NCBI GenBank assembly: GCA_018402585.1
Contig: JAGYIO010000003.1
Span: forward strand, 62,001 to 126,000
DNA: 64,000 bases
Reading direction: 5' to 3'
DNA from: Chthoniobacterales bacterium
GTDB lineage: Bacteria; Verrucomicrobiota; Verrucomicrobiia; Chthoniobacterales; JACTMZ01
The notes under the pieces were generated by a model that was not told the DNA's origin, did no database searches, and saw only the letters and a program-made list of their open reading frames with translations. A program made the position numbers and the translations under genes. This document shows positions 40,274-49,202 of the stretch, piece by piece. How positions within the stretch are numbered: position 1 is the stretch's first letter; each line of letters starts with the position of its first letter.

Positions 40274-41359
40274 ATGCAGCAGGTTGTGGCTCAAACCCGC
40301 TTGGCCTGGGGCATTCTCGCCACCGGGCGGATGGCCGCGAGCTTTGCCCGCGGCTTAGCAGAATCGCAACAGGGTCGCTTGGCCGCCGTGGGCAGCCGCT
40401 CGCGCGCCAACGCGCAACGTTTCGCCCACGACTTCCCCGGACTTCGCGCCCACGCTTCCTACGAGGCGCTACTGGCCGATCCGGGAGTGCAGGCCGTTTA
40501 TATCGCCACCCCTCACCCGCAGCATGTTGAGTGGGCGGTCCGTGCGGCCGTTGCGGGTAAGCACGTGCTCTGCGAAAAACCTGCCGGATTAACCCACGCG
40601 GAGATGGTGATCATGGCCGAAGCCGCCCGTGCGCACTCGGTGCTTTTCATGGAGGCGTTCATGTATCGTTGTCACCCGCAAACCGCGAAGATCGTCGAAA
40701 TGGTAGGCCAAGGCCTGCTCGGCGACGTCAAACTCATCCAAAGCGCCTTCGGGTTCAACGCTCCCTTCGACCCCGGGTCACGACTTTGGTCAAACGCCAC
40801 AGCCGGGGGCGGCATCCTTGACCTCGGTTGTTACCCTGTCTCGATGGCGCGCTTGCTTGCCGGGGCCACGGTCGACGCGCCATTTCTCGATCCGGTCGAG
40901 GTGAGCGGCGCGGGACAGCTCCATGCAAAGACCGGAGTCGATGTGGTGGCCGCAGCCACCCTCCGCTTCCCGACCGGACTGGTTGCGCAAGTGGCGGCCA
41001 GTCTCGGCGTGGAACAGGACAACACGCTGCGCGTCTACGGGACCCAAGGCATGCTGCGCGTTCCCTCCCCCTACCAACCGTCCTGCGGCGGCGAGCCGGC
41101 CAAGTTTTTCCTGCAGCGGTGGGGGCAGGAGGAAGAAATCTCGCTCCTCGCCCCGGGCACGCTTTACGCACTCGAGGCCGACGCTTTTGCCACTGCGGTG
41201 GCCGAGGGGCGCCGCGAAGTGCCGGCCATGACGATAGCCGACTCGCTGGGCAACATGGCCACCCTTGACCGATGGCGTGCCGCCATCGGGCTGATTTACG
41301 AGCAGGAGAAAGTTACACCCCGGCGAACTCCAGCCACTGCGACTTTGCGCAACACGTAG
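40274..41359 (+). CDS. Gfo/Idh/MocA family oxidoreductase
   Basis: NAD(P)-dependent dehydrogenase of 361 residues, of the trans-1,2-dihydrobenzene-diol/xylose dehydrogenase-like branch. The Rossmann motif is degenerate (WGILATGRMAASFARGL), followed by AVGSRSRANAQRFA, VYIATPHPQHVEWAVRAA and the EKP motif in HVLCEKPAGLTHAEM. The C-terminal beta-sheet domain begins around GDVKLIQSAFGF; DLGCYPVSMARLL is typical. ATG 40274 starts 44 bp after the groEL terminator. Substrate unknown. Its last 48 bases overlap a decayed leftward frame. Confidence 0.9.
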   Translation: MQQVVAQTRLAWGILATGRMAASFARGLAESQQGRLAAVGSRSRANAQRFAHDFPGLRAHASYEALLADPGVQAVYIATPHPQHVEWAVRAAVAGKHVLCEKPAGLTHAEMVIMAEAARAHSVLFMEAFMYRCHPQTAKIVEMVGQGLLGDVKLIQSAFGFNAPFDPGSRLWSNATAGGGILDLGCYPVSMARLLAGATVDAPFLDPVEVSGAGQLHAKTGVDVVAAATLRFPTGLVAQVAASLGVEQDNTLRVYGTQGMLRVPSPYQPSCGGEPAKFFLQRWGQEEEISLLAPGTLYALEADAFATAVAEGRREVPAMTIADSLGNMATLDRWRAAIGLIYEQEKVTPRRTPATATLRNT

Positions 41360-41500
41360 CCATCTGGAAAACCGGGCCCTGTGCCACCTCTTTGTCGAGC
41401 GTCCGGTATTTGTTCAGAGCTCCAGCCGCAGATCGGCCATCCCGTAGATCTCGACATGACAAATTCCGGGAGTGACGCCCTCCCAGCTTGCACTATGGTG
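41312..41500 (-). pseudogene. Possible frameshifted small gene remnant
   Basis: Two leftward frames join into a protein-like string: [20 protein letters not shown] ends at a stop, and NKYRTLDKEVAQGPVFQMAT with CCAKSQWLEFAGV continues in the adjacent frame to TAA 41312. Individually each is short; together they read like a folded small protein whose family I cannot name. The gap between the Gfo/Idh gene and fumC (272 bp) holds nothing else. The call is tentative. Confidence 0.3.
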
Positions 41501-41631
41501 AAAGAGGGCCGGCGCCCCGACCTGAAAACTGCATGACTGCAGCCCGGAAGGTAGCTTACCCCTCATTTATTGTTGGAATGCCGACCTACTGCGCCAATAC
41601 ACTTCCCTGCCTTGCCCCACTCCGCCCGTCC

Positions 41632-43017
41632 ATGAGTACTCGCCGCGAAACCGACACCATGGGAGCGATCGATGTTCCCTCCGACCGCTACTACGGAGCC
41701 CAGACTGCCCGCTCGCTCCTTCACTTCGACATCGGTGACGACACCAAGCCGCGGGAACTGATCCGCGCTCTCGGTGTCCTCAAAAAAGCCTGCGCTTTGG
41801 TCAACCAGAATCTCGGCAAACTCCCTTCCGAGAAGGCTTCGCTTATTGCCCGGGCCGCCGACGAAGTGATTGCCGGCCAACTCGACGACCATTTCCCTTT
41901 ACGCATCTGGCAAACCGGCTCCGGAACCCAGAGCAACATGAATGCCAACGAGGTCATCTCGAACCGCGCCATTGAACTCGCCGGGGGTGAGATGGGGTCG
42001 AAGTCCCCAGTGCACCCCAACGACCATGTCAATATGTCGCAGTCGTCGAACGACACCTTTCCAACGGCCATGTCCATTGCCGCAGCGGAAGTCGTTGTCC
42101 ACAATCTCCTCCCTGCCGTGCGGGAACTGCGCGACGTTCTCGACGCCAAAGCCACAGTCTTCGCCCGCATTGTCAAAATCGGCCGCACCCATCTCCAAGA
42201 TGCCACACCGATTACCCTCGGGCAGGAATTCTCCGGTTACGTCGCCCTGCTCGAAGCGGATCTCGTCCGCATCGAAGTCACCCTCCCCGGCATCATGTCC
42301 CTGGGGATCGGCGGCACTGCGGTCGGCACCGGACTCAACTCCCACCCGGAATTCGGCGACCGCGCCGCGAAAACTATCGCCGACCTCACCGGACTCCCCT
42401 TCACCTCGAATCCCAACAAATTCGCCGCCCTCTCCGCCCACGACGAATTCGTCTTCGCCTCCGGCGCGCTCAAGACGCTGGCTTGCTCGCTCATGAAAAT
42501 CGCCAACGACGTCCGCTGGCTGGCCAGCGGGCCGCGTTGCGGACTCGGCGAGTTAATCATCCCCGAAAACGAACCCGGCTCGTCCATCATGCCCGGGAAG
42601 GTCAATCCCACCCAGAGCGAAGCCATGACCATGGTCTGCTGCCAAGTCATGGGCAACGACGCCGCCATCGGCTTTGCCGGCTCGCAGGGCAATTTCGAAC
42701 TGAATGTTTTCAAGCCCGTGATCATCCATAACTTCCTGCACAGCGTCCGGCTCCTCTCAGACGCCTGCCGCTCTTTCACCCATCACTGCGCCGCCGGGAT
42801 CGAACCGAACATGGAGCGCATCAATCACTACGTGGAGGACTCCCTTATGCTCGTCACCGCGCTCAACCCGCACATCGGCTACGACAAGGCCGCGCAGATC
42901 GCCAAAAAAGCGCACAAAGAAAAAAGCAGCCTTCGAGCGGCCGCTGTCGCCTCCGGCCACCTCAGCGGCGAGCAATTCGACCAATGGGTCAACGCCGAAG
43001 CCATGACCCGTCCTTGA
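41632..43017 (+). CDS. fumC: Fumarate hydratase class II
   Basis: TCA-cycle enzyme, fumarate to L-malate, oxygen-stable and cofactor-free. The superfamily signature [17 protein letters not shown], the substrate-site blocks [14 protein letters not shown] and [20 protein letters not shown], and [13 protein letters not shown] are present. Length 461 residues matches. ATG 41632 ([16 protein letters not shown]) was chosen; the frame is open to 41488 without homologous sequence. It complements the sdhCAB operon found 10 kb further right. Confidence 0.97.
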   Translation: MSTRRETDTMGAIDVPSDRYYGAQTARSLLHFDIGDDTKPRELIRALGVLKKACALVNQNLGKLPSEKASLIARAADEVIAGQLDDHFPLRIWQTGSGTQSNMNANEVISNRAIELAGGEMGSKSPVHPNDHVNMSQSSNDTFPTAMSIAAAEVVVHNLLPAVRELRDVLDAKATVFARIVKIGRTHLQDATPITLGQEFSGYVALLEADLVRIEVTLPGIMSLGIGGTAVGTGLNSHPEFGDRAAKTIADLTGLPFTSNPNKFAALSAHDEFVFASGALKTLACSLMKIANDVRWLASGPRCGLGELIIPENEPGSSIMPGKVNPTQSEAMTMVCCQVMGNDAAIGFAGSQGNFELNVFKPVIIHNFLHSVRLLSDACRSFTHHCAAGIEPNMERINHYVEDSLMLVTALNPHIGYDKAAQIAKKAHKEKSSLRAAAVASGHLSGEQFDQWVNAEAMTRP

Positions 43018-43115
43018 CGCTTTGTCTTTCTTTCTTTCAACTCTAAATCCTCAATTGCCTCTGGCTGTCTCCGCTGCGCTACGGCTCTCAACTTAAACTC
43101 AACCAAACTAATCAT

Positions 43116-43598
43116 ATGCTCAACGTAGGATCCACCGCCCCTGACTTCGCCCTTTCCTCGAAAAGTGCCGATGGGCTGAACTTGGTCAAGCTCTCCGACC
43201 ACCAAGGCCAAAACGTCGTTCTACTCTTTTTCCCCATGGTTTACACCAGCGTCTGCACTGATGAATTCTGCGCGGTCTCCAAAAGCTTTTCCGACTTCGC
43301 CGGCGCCACGGTCATCGGCATCAGCGGCGACAACCCGTTCGCCCAAGAAGCCTGGGCGCAGAAAGAAGGCATCACCGTCACTCTGGCCAGCGACTACGAT
43401 CACCAAGTCGCGCAGGCCTACGGCATCGCCTACGCCCAATTTGCTCCGCAACTGAATCTTCCCATGGGCGGCGTGGCCAAGCGCTCCGCCTTCGTCGTGG
43501 ACAAAAACGGCGTCATTCAATACGCCGAATCCCACGACGACCCGCGCCAGTTGCCGGACTTCGACGCGATCAAAGCGAAGCTTGCCGAGTTACCATAA
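43116..43598 (+). CDS. Peroxiredoxin (AhpC/TSA family)
   Basis: Thiol peroxidase of 160 residues. The peroxidatic cysteine is Cys47 in FFPMVYTSVCTDEFC, which also offers Cys52 five residues later, the spacing of the resolving Cys in PrxQ/BCP-type enzymes; the P-x-x-x-(T/S)-x-x-C pattern is kept with Ser. GISGDNPFAQEAWAQKEGI and KRSAFVVDKNGVIQYAE are family blocks. Overall it is nearest to the AhpE/BCP group. The start ATG 43116 follows a CAT-free leader without Shine-Dalgarno, about 100 bp after fumC. Confidence 0.92.
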   Translation: MLNVGSTAPDFALSSKSADGLNLVKLSDHQGQNVVLLFFPMVYTSVCTDEFCAVSKSFSDFAGATVIGISGDNPFAQEAWAQKEGITVTLASDYDHQVAQAYGIAYAQFAPQLNLPMGGVAKRSAFVVDKNGVIQYAESHDDPRQLPDFDAIKAKLAELP

Positions 43599-43874
43599 CC
43601 TCCGGGCTTGTCCATCAGACGGCTCCGCAACGGCTCATAGACCCAGCGCCTGGCGCCGGCAATGACGCAGGTTACGGTCGGCTCCGATCGTTTGGGATGC
43701 GAACATGACTTGGTAGCTTCCGAACCGCACACGGCGAATCCCTGAAAATCGTCGGTCAATGCTCGAAGATCCCCGCGTTCATGCCCCACATCTTTGATTG
43801 CCACGCGCAAGGCGTGGCGCGGTTGCGGCGGCAGCCTGCCTCCACCAAGGTGCGAGCGTAGCTTTCCAAACTCG

Positions 43875-44879
43875 ATGGACTCCCTGACCCAGATCGCCCT
43901 CGGCGCGTCCGTTGCCGCGGCGTGCGTTCGACCTGAGCAGCGGCGCAAGGCCGCGTTGCTCGGCGCAGCGCTTGGAACCCTGCCCGACTTGGACGTCTTC
44001 CTCGACTACGGCGGACCGGTCGAAAATTTCACCATGCACCGCGGGTTCAGCCATTCACTGGTTGTCCTGGCCGCAGTCGGAACCTTGATCTGGTTCGCCC
44101 TGCGGTCTTTCTGGCTGCCGGCGCGCGAGGCACCACGACGATGGTTCGCGGCCATTCTTCTCGCTCTCCTGACCCATCCTCTTCTCGACGCGCACACTGC
44201 TTACGGCACGCAGCTCTTTTGGCCGTCGGGGTCGACCCCGATCTCTTGGGCTACGATCTTCATCATCGACCCGCTTTACACTTTGCCACTGCTGGCCGGG
44301 ATGACCGCTGTTCTGATCAGGCCCGCATCCCGGACTGCAGGACGCTGGCTGATGGTCGGACTGCTGTGGAGCATGCTCTATCTCGGGTGGTCATGGCTCG
44401 CACAGACCATGGTTGCCGCGAATGCCCGTCAGAGTCTCAACGCTCAGGGAGTTGCCGATGCCCGCTTGTTTGTCACCCCCGCACCGCTGACCACACTGCT
44501 TTGGCGCGTGGTCGCCCGCACTGAGGGGGGCTATTACGAAGGCTTAGATTCGGTTGCGGCCGGTGATGGCCCAATCGAATTCACCTTCTATCCCTCGGAT
44601 GACCGTATTCTCGCCGCGGCCCTGCCTCATGCCCCCGCGGCACAAAGGCTGCATTGGTTTGCCGATGGATTTATCGGCGTTTCCGTCCAGGACGAGACGC
44701 TTATCCTGAGCGATCTGCGCATGGGAGAACACCCCGATTATGTCTTCCGCCACGCGGTGGCCCGGTATGGAAATCCCCACTGGCATGGCATCGAGCCGGA
44801 AAGACTGCCCAGCGCCATTCCAATCCGTCAGTTGAAGTTGATCTGGCAACGCATCTGGGATGAATCGCCCGGCCGGTAG
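43875..44879 (+). CDS. DUF457/YdjM-type membrane metal-dependent hydrolase
   Basis: A 334-residue membrane protein that starts MDSLTQIALGASVAAA, the usual opening of the YdjM/DUF457 group. Metal-ligand-like motifs PDLDVF, MHRGFSHSL and THPLLDAHTAYG are all present and lie at membrane edges; four to five helices cover residues 1-180, and the C-terminal about 150 residues are soluble. The family has sequence similarity to phospholipase-like hydrolases but no proven reaction. Start moved from 43794 to ATG 43875 on this homology. It converges with the methyltransferase gene, 6 bp apart. Confidence 0.88.
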   Translation: MDSLTQIALGASVAAACVRPEQRRKAALLGAALGTLPDLDVFLDYGGPVENFTMHRGFSHSLVVLAAVGTLIWFALRSFWLPAREAPRRWFAAILLALLTHPLLDAHTAYGTQLFWPSGSTPISWATIFIIDPLYTLPLLAGMTAVLIRPASRTAGRWLMVGLLWSMLYLGWSWLAQTMVAANARQSLNAQGVADARLFVTPAPLTTLLWRVVARTEGGYYEGLDSVAAGDGPIEFTFYPSDDRILAAALPHAPAAQRLHWFADGFIGVSVQDETLILSDLRMGEHPDYVFRHAVARYGNPHWHGIEPERLPSAIPIRQLKLIWQRIWDESPGR

Positions 44880-44885
44880 CAGGGT

Positions 44886-45767
44886 TCAGCGCTCCTTGCG
44901 GATCCGGCAGGAGACCGCTCCGTGCGGAATTTCCGGCGGTCGCTCGCCATGCTCCATGGAGTATGGCGCGCCAGCAACCGCTTCGCGGCACAGGTTTTGC
45001 AGATCCTTCTTGCCCCACTCGGAATAGTTGCAGGACACCAGCAAACATCCGCCCGGTTCCAGCAACCCGAAGCACTGCGAAACAAGATCGGGCAAATTTT
45101 TCTCGATGCGGAAAACGTTCCCTGCCGCACGTCCAAAAGTCGGCGGGTCGAGCACAATGAGATCGAACTTCTCTCCGCGCTTCACCAAACGAGGCACGAC
45201 CTTGGTGGCATCATCGACCAGAAACCGGTGGCCACCCGCCGGATCGATCCCGTTGGTTTCCAAATTCGCCCGCCCCCGCCCCAGCACGCTCCTGGCCGAG
45301 TCCACGCTGCATGTTTCCGCGCCCGCCGCCGCGGCGCAAACCGTGAAACTGCAAGTGTAGGCAAAAAGGTTGAGCATCCGCTTGGCCCCGAAGGCCGCCA
45401 CCCATTGCCGGTTGGCCCGTTGATCGAGAAAGAGTCCCGACGAATATCCGGCGGCGGGCTCCACGAGGTAGGCTATTCCGTTTTCCCGCACCATGATCTC
45501 GCCGGGATTCTCTCCGGCCAAAAGCATGGCCGGCTTTTGGTCGATCGCTCTTTTCACCAAGACCCGCCCGAGCCATCCGCGCGGCGAGAAGCCGTAGCGC
45601 CCCATGACTTCCTCGCGCAGCCCCTCAACCTGCGGAGGCTCGGCTCCGCTCCAAAGAATCCAGTCCCCGTAGCGATCAAGCCAACCACCTCTCCCATTGG
45701 CCAGGCGATGCGCGTCGGTGCCTTCAGCACCGAACGCTGTCCACTGCTCGGGGGAAATCCAGTCCAT
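44886..45767 (-). CDS. RlmI/RlmK-like class I SAM methyltransferase
   Basis: A 293-residue SAM-dependent methyltransferase of the 23S rRNA (cytosine-5) RlmI/YccW type. SYSSGLFLDQRANRQWV-like block (residues about 125-140) and LNLFAYTCSFTVCAAAAGA form SAM motif I; SVDSARSVLGRGRANLETNG is the acidic loop; DLIVLDPPTFGR is the catalytic motif IV. The N-terminal PUA-like domain of full RlmI (about 390 residues) is missing or very short, so the target may be rRNA or another substrate. ATG 45767 is preferred to the 45830 frame limit because of the divergent deacetylase gene at 45829. Confidence 0.85.
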   Translation of the reverse strand: MDWISPEQWTAFGAEGTDAHRLANGRGGWLDRYGDWILWSGAEPPQVEGLREEVMGRYGFSPRGWLGRVLVKRAIDQKPAMLLAGENPGEIMVRENGIAYLVEPAAGYSSGLFLDQRANRQWVAAFGAKRMLNLFAYTCSFTVCAAAAGAETCSVDSARSVLGRGRANLETNGIDPAGGHRFLVDDATKVVPRLVKRGEKFDLIVLDPPTFGRAAGNVFRIEKNLPDLVSQCFGLLEPGGCLLVSCNYSEWGKKDLQNLCREAVAGAPYSMEHGERPPEIPHGAVSCRIRKER

Positions 45768-45828
45768 GCGCGGGCAAGATGCATCAGATGGTTTGCCGCG
45801 CCAACCCTTCGCTTGCATCCTGCGGGTC

Positions 45829-46821
45829 ATGTCGCTGCGCCTCCGCTGCTTCTATCACCCGGATTTCTTCCTCCCCCTCCCGCCGGGGCATCCTTTCCCC
45901 ATGGAAAAATTTCCGCAGGCCCGCGACCTGCTGATCGCCGAGAACGCTCCGGTTGAAATCACCGTCACCGCCCCGGCCCCCACCCGCCAGCTCCTCCGCG
46001 TCCACACCAGTGAATACCTTCGCAAACTGGCCCATGGCACCCTCGACCGCACGGAGGTGCACAAGCTCGGACTCCCCTGGCATCCCCGCCTCCTCCACCG
46101 TTCGGCACTCGAGACCGCCGCCACGGTGGCCGCCTGCCATCATGCCCTGTCCCAGGGGATGGCCGCCAACCTGGCCGGAGGCACCCACCACGCCTTTCCT
46201 GACCGTGGCCTCGGCTACTGCGTGCTCAACGACGTCGCGGTCGCCATCCGCGACCTGCACGCAAAAGATGCCTCCCTGCGCATCTTCGTCGCCGACACCG
46301 ACGCCCACCAAGGCAACGGCACCCATGCTATTTTCCGCGACGACCGACGCGTCTTCACTTACTCCATCCACGGCGACCGTAACTACCCCAGCGCGAAAGA
46401 ACCGGGCACTTTGGATGTCGGTCTGGTCCGTGAGGTTTCCGGCCCGGATTACCTTGCCGCGTTGGACGAAACTCTTCCGGCCGCCTTGGACCGTTTTCCC
46501 GCGGACCTCGTTGTCTGGATTTCCGGCGCTGACCCCCACGCAGACGACCGCTTCGGCCAAATGAAGCTCAGCACCGAGCAAATGCTCGAACGCGACCGCT
46601 TGGTCATCCACTGGTCCCGCACCCGCCGCCTCCCCCTGGTCATTCTCTACGGCGGAGGTTACCACCGCGTCCCCGGCATGACCGCCCGCCTCCACGCCAA
46701 CACCATCACCCTCGCCGCCACCCTCTTCAGCTCCGCAGGCAGGAACAAGCGGGCCGTCCGTCCGCCCGCCTCACCACCAACCGGCGCGCCGGGCGTCCCT
46801 CCCTCCCGATCACTGGCATGA
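45829..46821 (+). CDS. Histone deacetylase-like amidohydrolase
   Basis: Zinc-dependent deacetylase of the arginase/HDAC fold, acting in bacteria on acetylpolyamines or acetyl-lysine. GGTHHAFPDRGLGYCVLNDV carries the paired catalytic His; FVADTDAHQGNGTHAIF supplies the Asp and His zinc ligands (in the class IV/bacterial form DxDxHQGNGT); WISGADPHADDRFGQ the third Asp; YGGGYH the transition-state Tyr region. Length 330 residues. ATG 45829 lies 61 bp from the divergent methyltransferase. Its stop overlaps the next start (ATGA), suggesting a joint function with the DUF3431 protein. Confidence 0.92.
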   Translation: MSLRLRCFYHPDFFLPLPPGHPFPMEKFPQARDLLIAENAPVEITVTAPAPTRQLLRVHTSEYLRKLAHGTLDRTEVHKLGLPWHPRLLHRSALETAATVAACHHALSQGMAANLAGGTHHAFPDRGLGYCVLNDVAVAIRDLHAKDASLRIFVADTDAHQGNGTHAIFRDDRRVFTYSIHGDRNYPSAKEPGTLDVGLVREVSGPDYLAALDETLPAALDRFPADLVVWISGADPHADDRFGQMKLSTEQMLERDRLVIHWSRTRRLPLVILYGGGYHRVPGMTARLHANTITLAATLFSSAGRNKRAVRPPASPPTGAPGVPPSRSLA

Positions 46822-47615
46822 AAGTCAACCCTGCGCCTTCAAGCCTCGAGCTCGTGGTGGCCCGCCAGACCGAAGACCTCGCCTGGCTCAAGCGCGTGCC
46901 GGAACAATACAGGATCACGGTCTACGACAAAGGTGACGGTTCAAGTGGAGGGCTGCGGCTGAGCAACGAGGGCCGCGAAGCTCAGACCTACCTGCACCAT
47001 CTCAGCGAGCGCCATGAATCCCTCGCCGCCACGACCGTTTTTGTCCAAGGCCACCCCTTCGACCATGCCCCCGACTTGCACAAAATTCTCCGCGCCCTGG
47101 CCGAAGGCACCTTGGCCCTCGTCGACTTCCACTGGCTCGGCTTCCTCGCCGAGACGGACGACTCGCGCGGCCGTCGCCTTTTTGTTCCTTGGAGCAAAAA
47201 CCCCGACCGTCACGAACTCCAGCTCGACGACTTCCACGCGCAATTATTCGGAGCTCCCGGTCCGGCAACCTATCGCTTTTTCGTCGGCGCCCAATACGCC
47301 GTGACCCGCGCAGCAGCCCAGCGCCGCCCTGCGGAGTTTTATCACCAGGCCCAAGGCCTCGCAACCGGCTTCCCCCACGCCCCGCACTGTTTTGAACGCT
47401 GCTGGGACCGCGTTTTCAAGTCGGACGGAACCGCCGGCCGCCTGCCCCCCGGTCAACCCACCGCCTACTTCAAGCCAATCAAACGCCTCCGTTCGTCCCT
47501 CTCCACCCCGCCGAGCCACACCGCGGACTTCCCTTTTCCCTCCCGCACCCAAAACCGGATCCGAGGGCACTCCCTTGTCCAACCTTGTCCCCGCGCGAAA
47601 ACCGCGCTAATTTGA
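46818..47615 (+). CDS. DUF3431 family protein
   Basis: A 265-residue protein with the DUF3431 pattern: LELVVARQTEDLAWLKRV, ITVYDKGDG, NEGREAQTYLHHL, TTVFVQGHPFDHAPDL and FVGAQYAVTRAAAQRRPAEFY. DUF3431 is frequent in fungi and linked to glycosyltransferase-like surface glycan proteins; function is unproven. Canonical members begin with (V/I)-V-x-R-Y-x-E-D-x-x-W, which here is ARQTEDLAW. It is translationally coupled to the HDAC-like gene. The last about 50 residues are proline/arginine-rich and may be poorly structured. Confidence 0.8.
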   Translation: MKVNPAPSSLELVVARQTEDLAWLKRVPEQYRITVYDKGDGSSGGLRLSNEGREAQTYLHHLSERHESLAATTVFVQGHPFDHAPDLHKILRALAEGTLALVDFHWLGFLAETDDSRGRRLFVPWSKNPDRHELQLDDFHAQLFGAPGPATYRFFVGAQYAVTRAAAQRRPAEFYHQAQGLATGFPHAPHCFERCWDRVFKSDGTAGRLPPGQPTAYFKPIKRLRSSLSTPPSHTADFPFPSRTQNRIRGHSLVQPCPRAKTALI

Positions 47616-47622
47616 TATTTTC

Positions 47623-48459
47623 GTGATCACGCACCGCACCCCAGAAAATCATGACCCGATCACTTGGGTGGGTCGCGTCCCGGTCTACGCCACGACCATC
47701 ATCGTTGCTCTTTATGTGGTCAGCATGATCGGCGTTGCCGTTACCCTGGCCTCCGGAGCGGAAGGCGTCCTAACCAAGCTCACCTTTGACACCGAATCCG
47801 TGCTTCGCGGGGGCGAAATCTGGCGCTGCCTGACCTACGCCTTCGTCAACCCGCCGGATCCGTGGTTCCTCATCTCGCTGGTCATGCTCTACATTTTCGG
47901 CCGCGACGTGGAGCAATACCTCGGGCGCAAGGTATTCGTCCGTCTTTACCTCGGCTTCCTCCTTCTCGGTCCATCTCTCCTCCTCGCGGCCTCACTCGTC
48001 ACGAGCCAACCCTTTTCCCTCACCCACAGCTGGGCCAACTTCGCCGTCTTCCTTGCCTTTGCCGCCCTTTACCCGGGCGCCCAACTCCTTTTTCAGATCA
48101 CGGCAAAACTTTTTGCCTTGGTCCTGCTCGGGCTCAGCGTTCTGCAACTCCTCGCCAACCAGCAGTGGGCCGAAATGCTCGTGCTCCTCACCACCGCGTC
48201 GCTCGCCTACTTTGCCATCCGGCACGGATCCACGCTCAACCTTGATTTCGTAGCGCGCCTCCGCCCCGCCTCCCCGCGGAACAAGATTCCCCGCTTGCGG
48301 GTGGTCAAGAATCCGGAGAATGAACCACTCGACCCCCACGGCATCATCGACCCGCTCCTCGACAAGATTTCCGAGCACGGCCTGGCCAGCTTGACCCGCC
48401 GCGAACGGGAGCAACTCGAACAAGCCCGTGCCGCTCTGCTCGCCAAGGAGCGGAGCTGA
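47623..48459 (+). CDS. Rhomboid-like membrane protein lacking the catalytic serine
   Basis: A 278-residue protein with six helices in residues 20-200 and a soluble C-terminus (KISEHGLASLTRREREQLEQ), the DUF6576 tail found on many verrucomicrobial and Bacteroidetes rhomboids. GEIWRCLTYAFVNP and IFGRDVEQYLGRKVFVRLYL match the L1/TM2 region. The G-x-S-G motif of the active site is absent: the equivalent stretch reads SLTHSWANFAVFLAFAALYP, and no His is found in the last helix. So it is an iRhom/derlin-like pseudoprotease. It starts with GTG 47623, 7 bp after the DUF3431 gene. Confidence 0.82.
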   Translation: MITHRTPENHDPITWVGRVPVYATTIIVALYVVSMIGVAVTLASGAEGVLTKLTFDTESVLRGGEIWRCLTYAFVNPPDPWFLISLVMLYIFGRDVEQYLGRKVFVRLYLGFLLLGPSLLLAASLVTSQPFSLTHSWANFAVFLAFAALYPGAQLLFQITAKLFALVLLGLSVLQLLANQQWAEMLVLLTTASLAYFAIRHGSTLNLDFVARLRPASPRNKIPRLRVVKNPENEPLDPHGIIDPLLDKISEHGLASLTRREREQLEQARAALLAKERS

Positions 48460-48463
48460 GACG

Positions 48464-49165
48464 ATGGACGGCGACCGCTCCATCACTCGCACCGACGGCA
48501 ACGAGCTGCACGACCCGTGCTACGTCAATGCCATGTCGCATTTCTACCGCGGCGAACTTGGCCGCATCATGATCTGGCGTCAGCGCCTCGACATCACCAC
48601 CACTTGGGCGATCACCAGCACGACGACAATCATCACGGTCGCCTTTTCCTTCCGCGACATCCCGCACATCGTCTTCTTCTTCAACTTGGTCATTGTCTGG
48701 ATGATGCTCTGGATTGAGGCTCGACGTTACCGCTTTTATGACGCCTTCCGCGGCCGTGTCCGCATGATCGAGTCCCATTTTCTCGTCGCCACGGTTTCAC
48801 GCAACCCCAACCTTCTCGGCGGCGACTGGCAAAAATTAGTCTGCGAAGACCTCATTCTTCCTTCTTTTAAAATCAGCAAGCTGGAAGCGGTCGGTCGGCG
48901 GCTGAAGCGCAATTACGTCTTTATCATCGCGATCATCATCGTGGCCTGGATGACCAAGATTTTTATGCACGCCCGGCCGCCCATTGAGTCATGGTCGGCC
49001 TTCTACAACGCACTGGCCGTGGGCGAACTTTCCGGCTGGTTGGTCGGCGTCGTCCTCGTCTTCACGATCACGGCAACCACGGCCCTCACCTGGTATGTTT
49101 CGGTCAACAGCGCCGGGGAAATCACCGACCTGCGGGGCAGCCACAAGGAACAATGGCGCATTTGA
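48464..49165 (+). CDS. DUF2270 integral membrane protein
   Basis: A 233-residue protein of the DUF2270 family. The hallmark N-terminal region is MSHFYRGELGRIMIWRQRLDITTTWAI, followed by two close helices (about 45-90) and IEARRYRFYDAFRGRVRMIE; another helical pair lies near 150-210. No enzyme motif is visible and the family has no known role. It starts 4 bp after the rhomboid-like gene, in the same rightward run. Confidence 0.85.
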   Translation: MDGDRSITRTDGNELHDPCYVNAMSHFYRGELGRIMIWRQRLDITTTWAITSTTTIITVAFSFRDIPHIVFFFNLVIVWMMLWIEARRYRFYDAFRGRVRMIESHFLVATVSRNPNLLGGDWQKLVCEDLILPSFKISKLEAVGRRLKRNYVFIIAIIIVAWMTKIFMHARPPIESWSAFYNALAVGELSGWLVGVVLVFTITATTALTWYVSVNSAGEITDLRGSHKEQWRI

Positions 49166-49202
49166 TCCGTTAGTTTCAGGCGCACCTTGCTCCTCACCCC
49201 CG

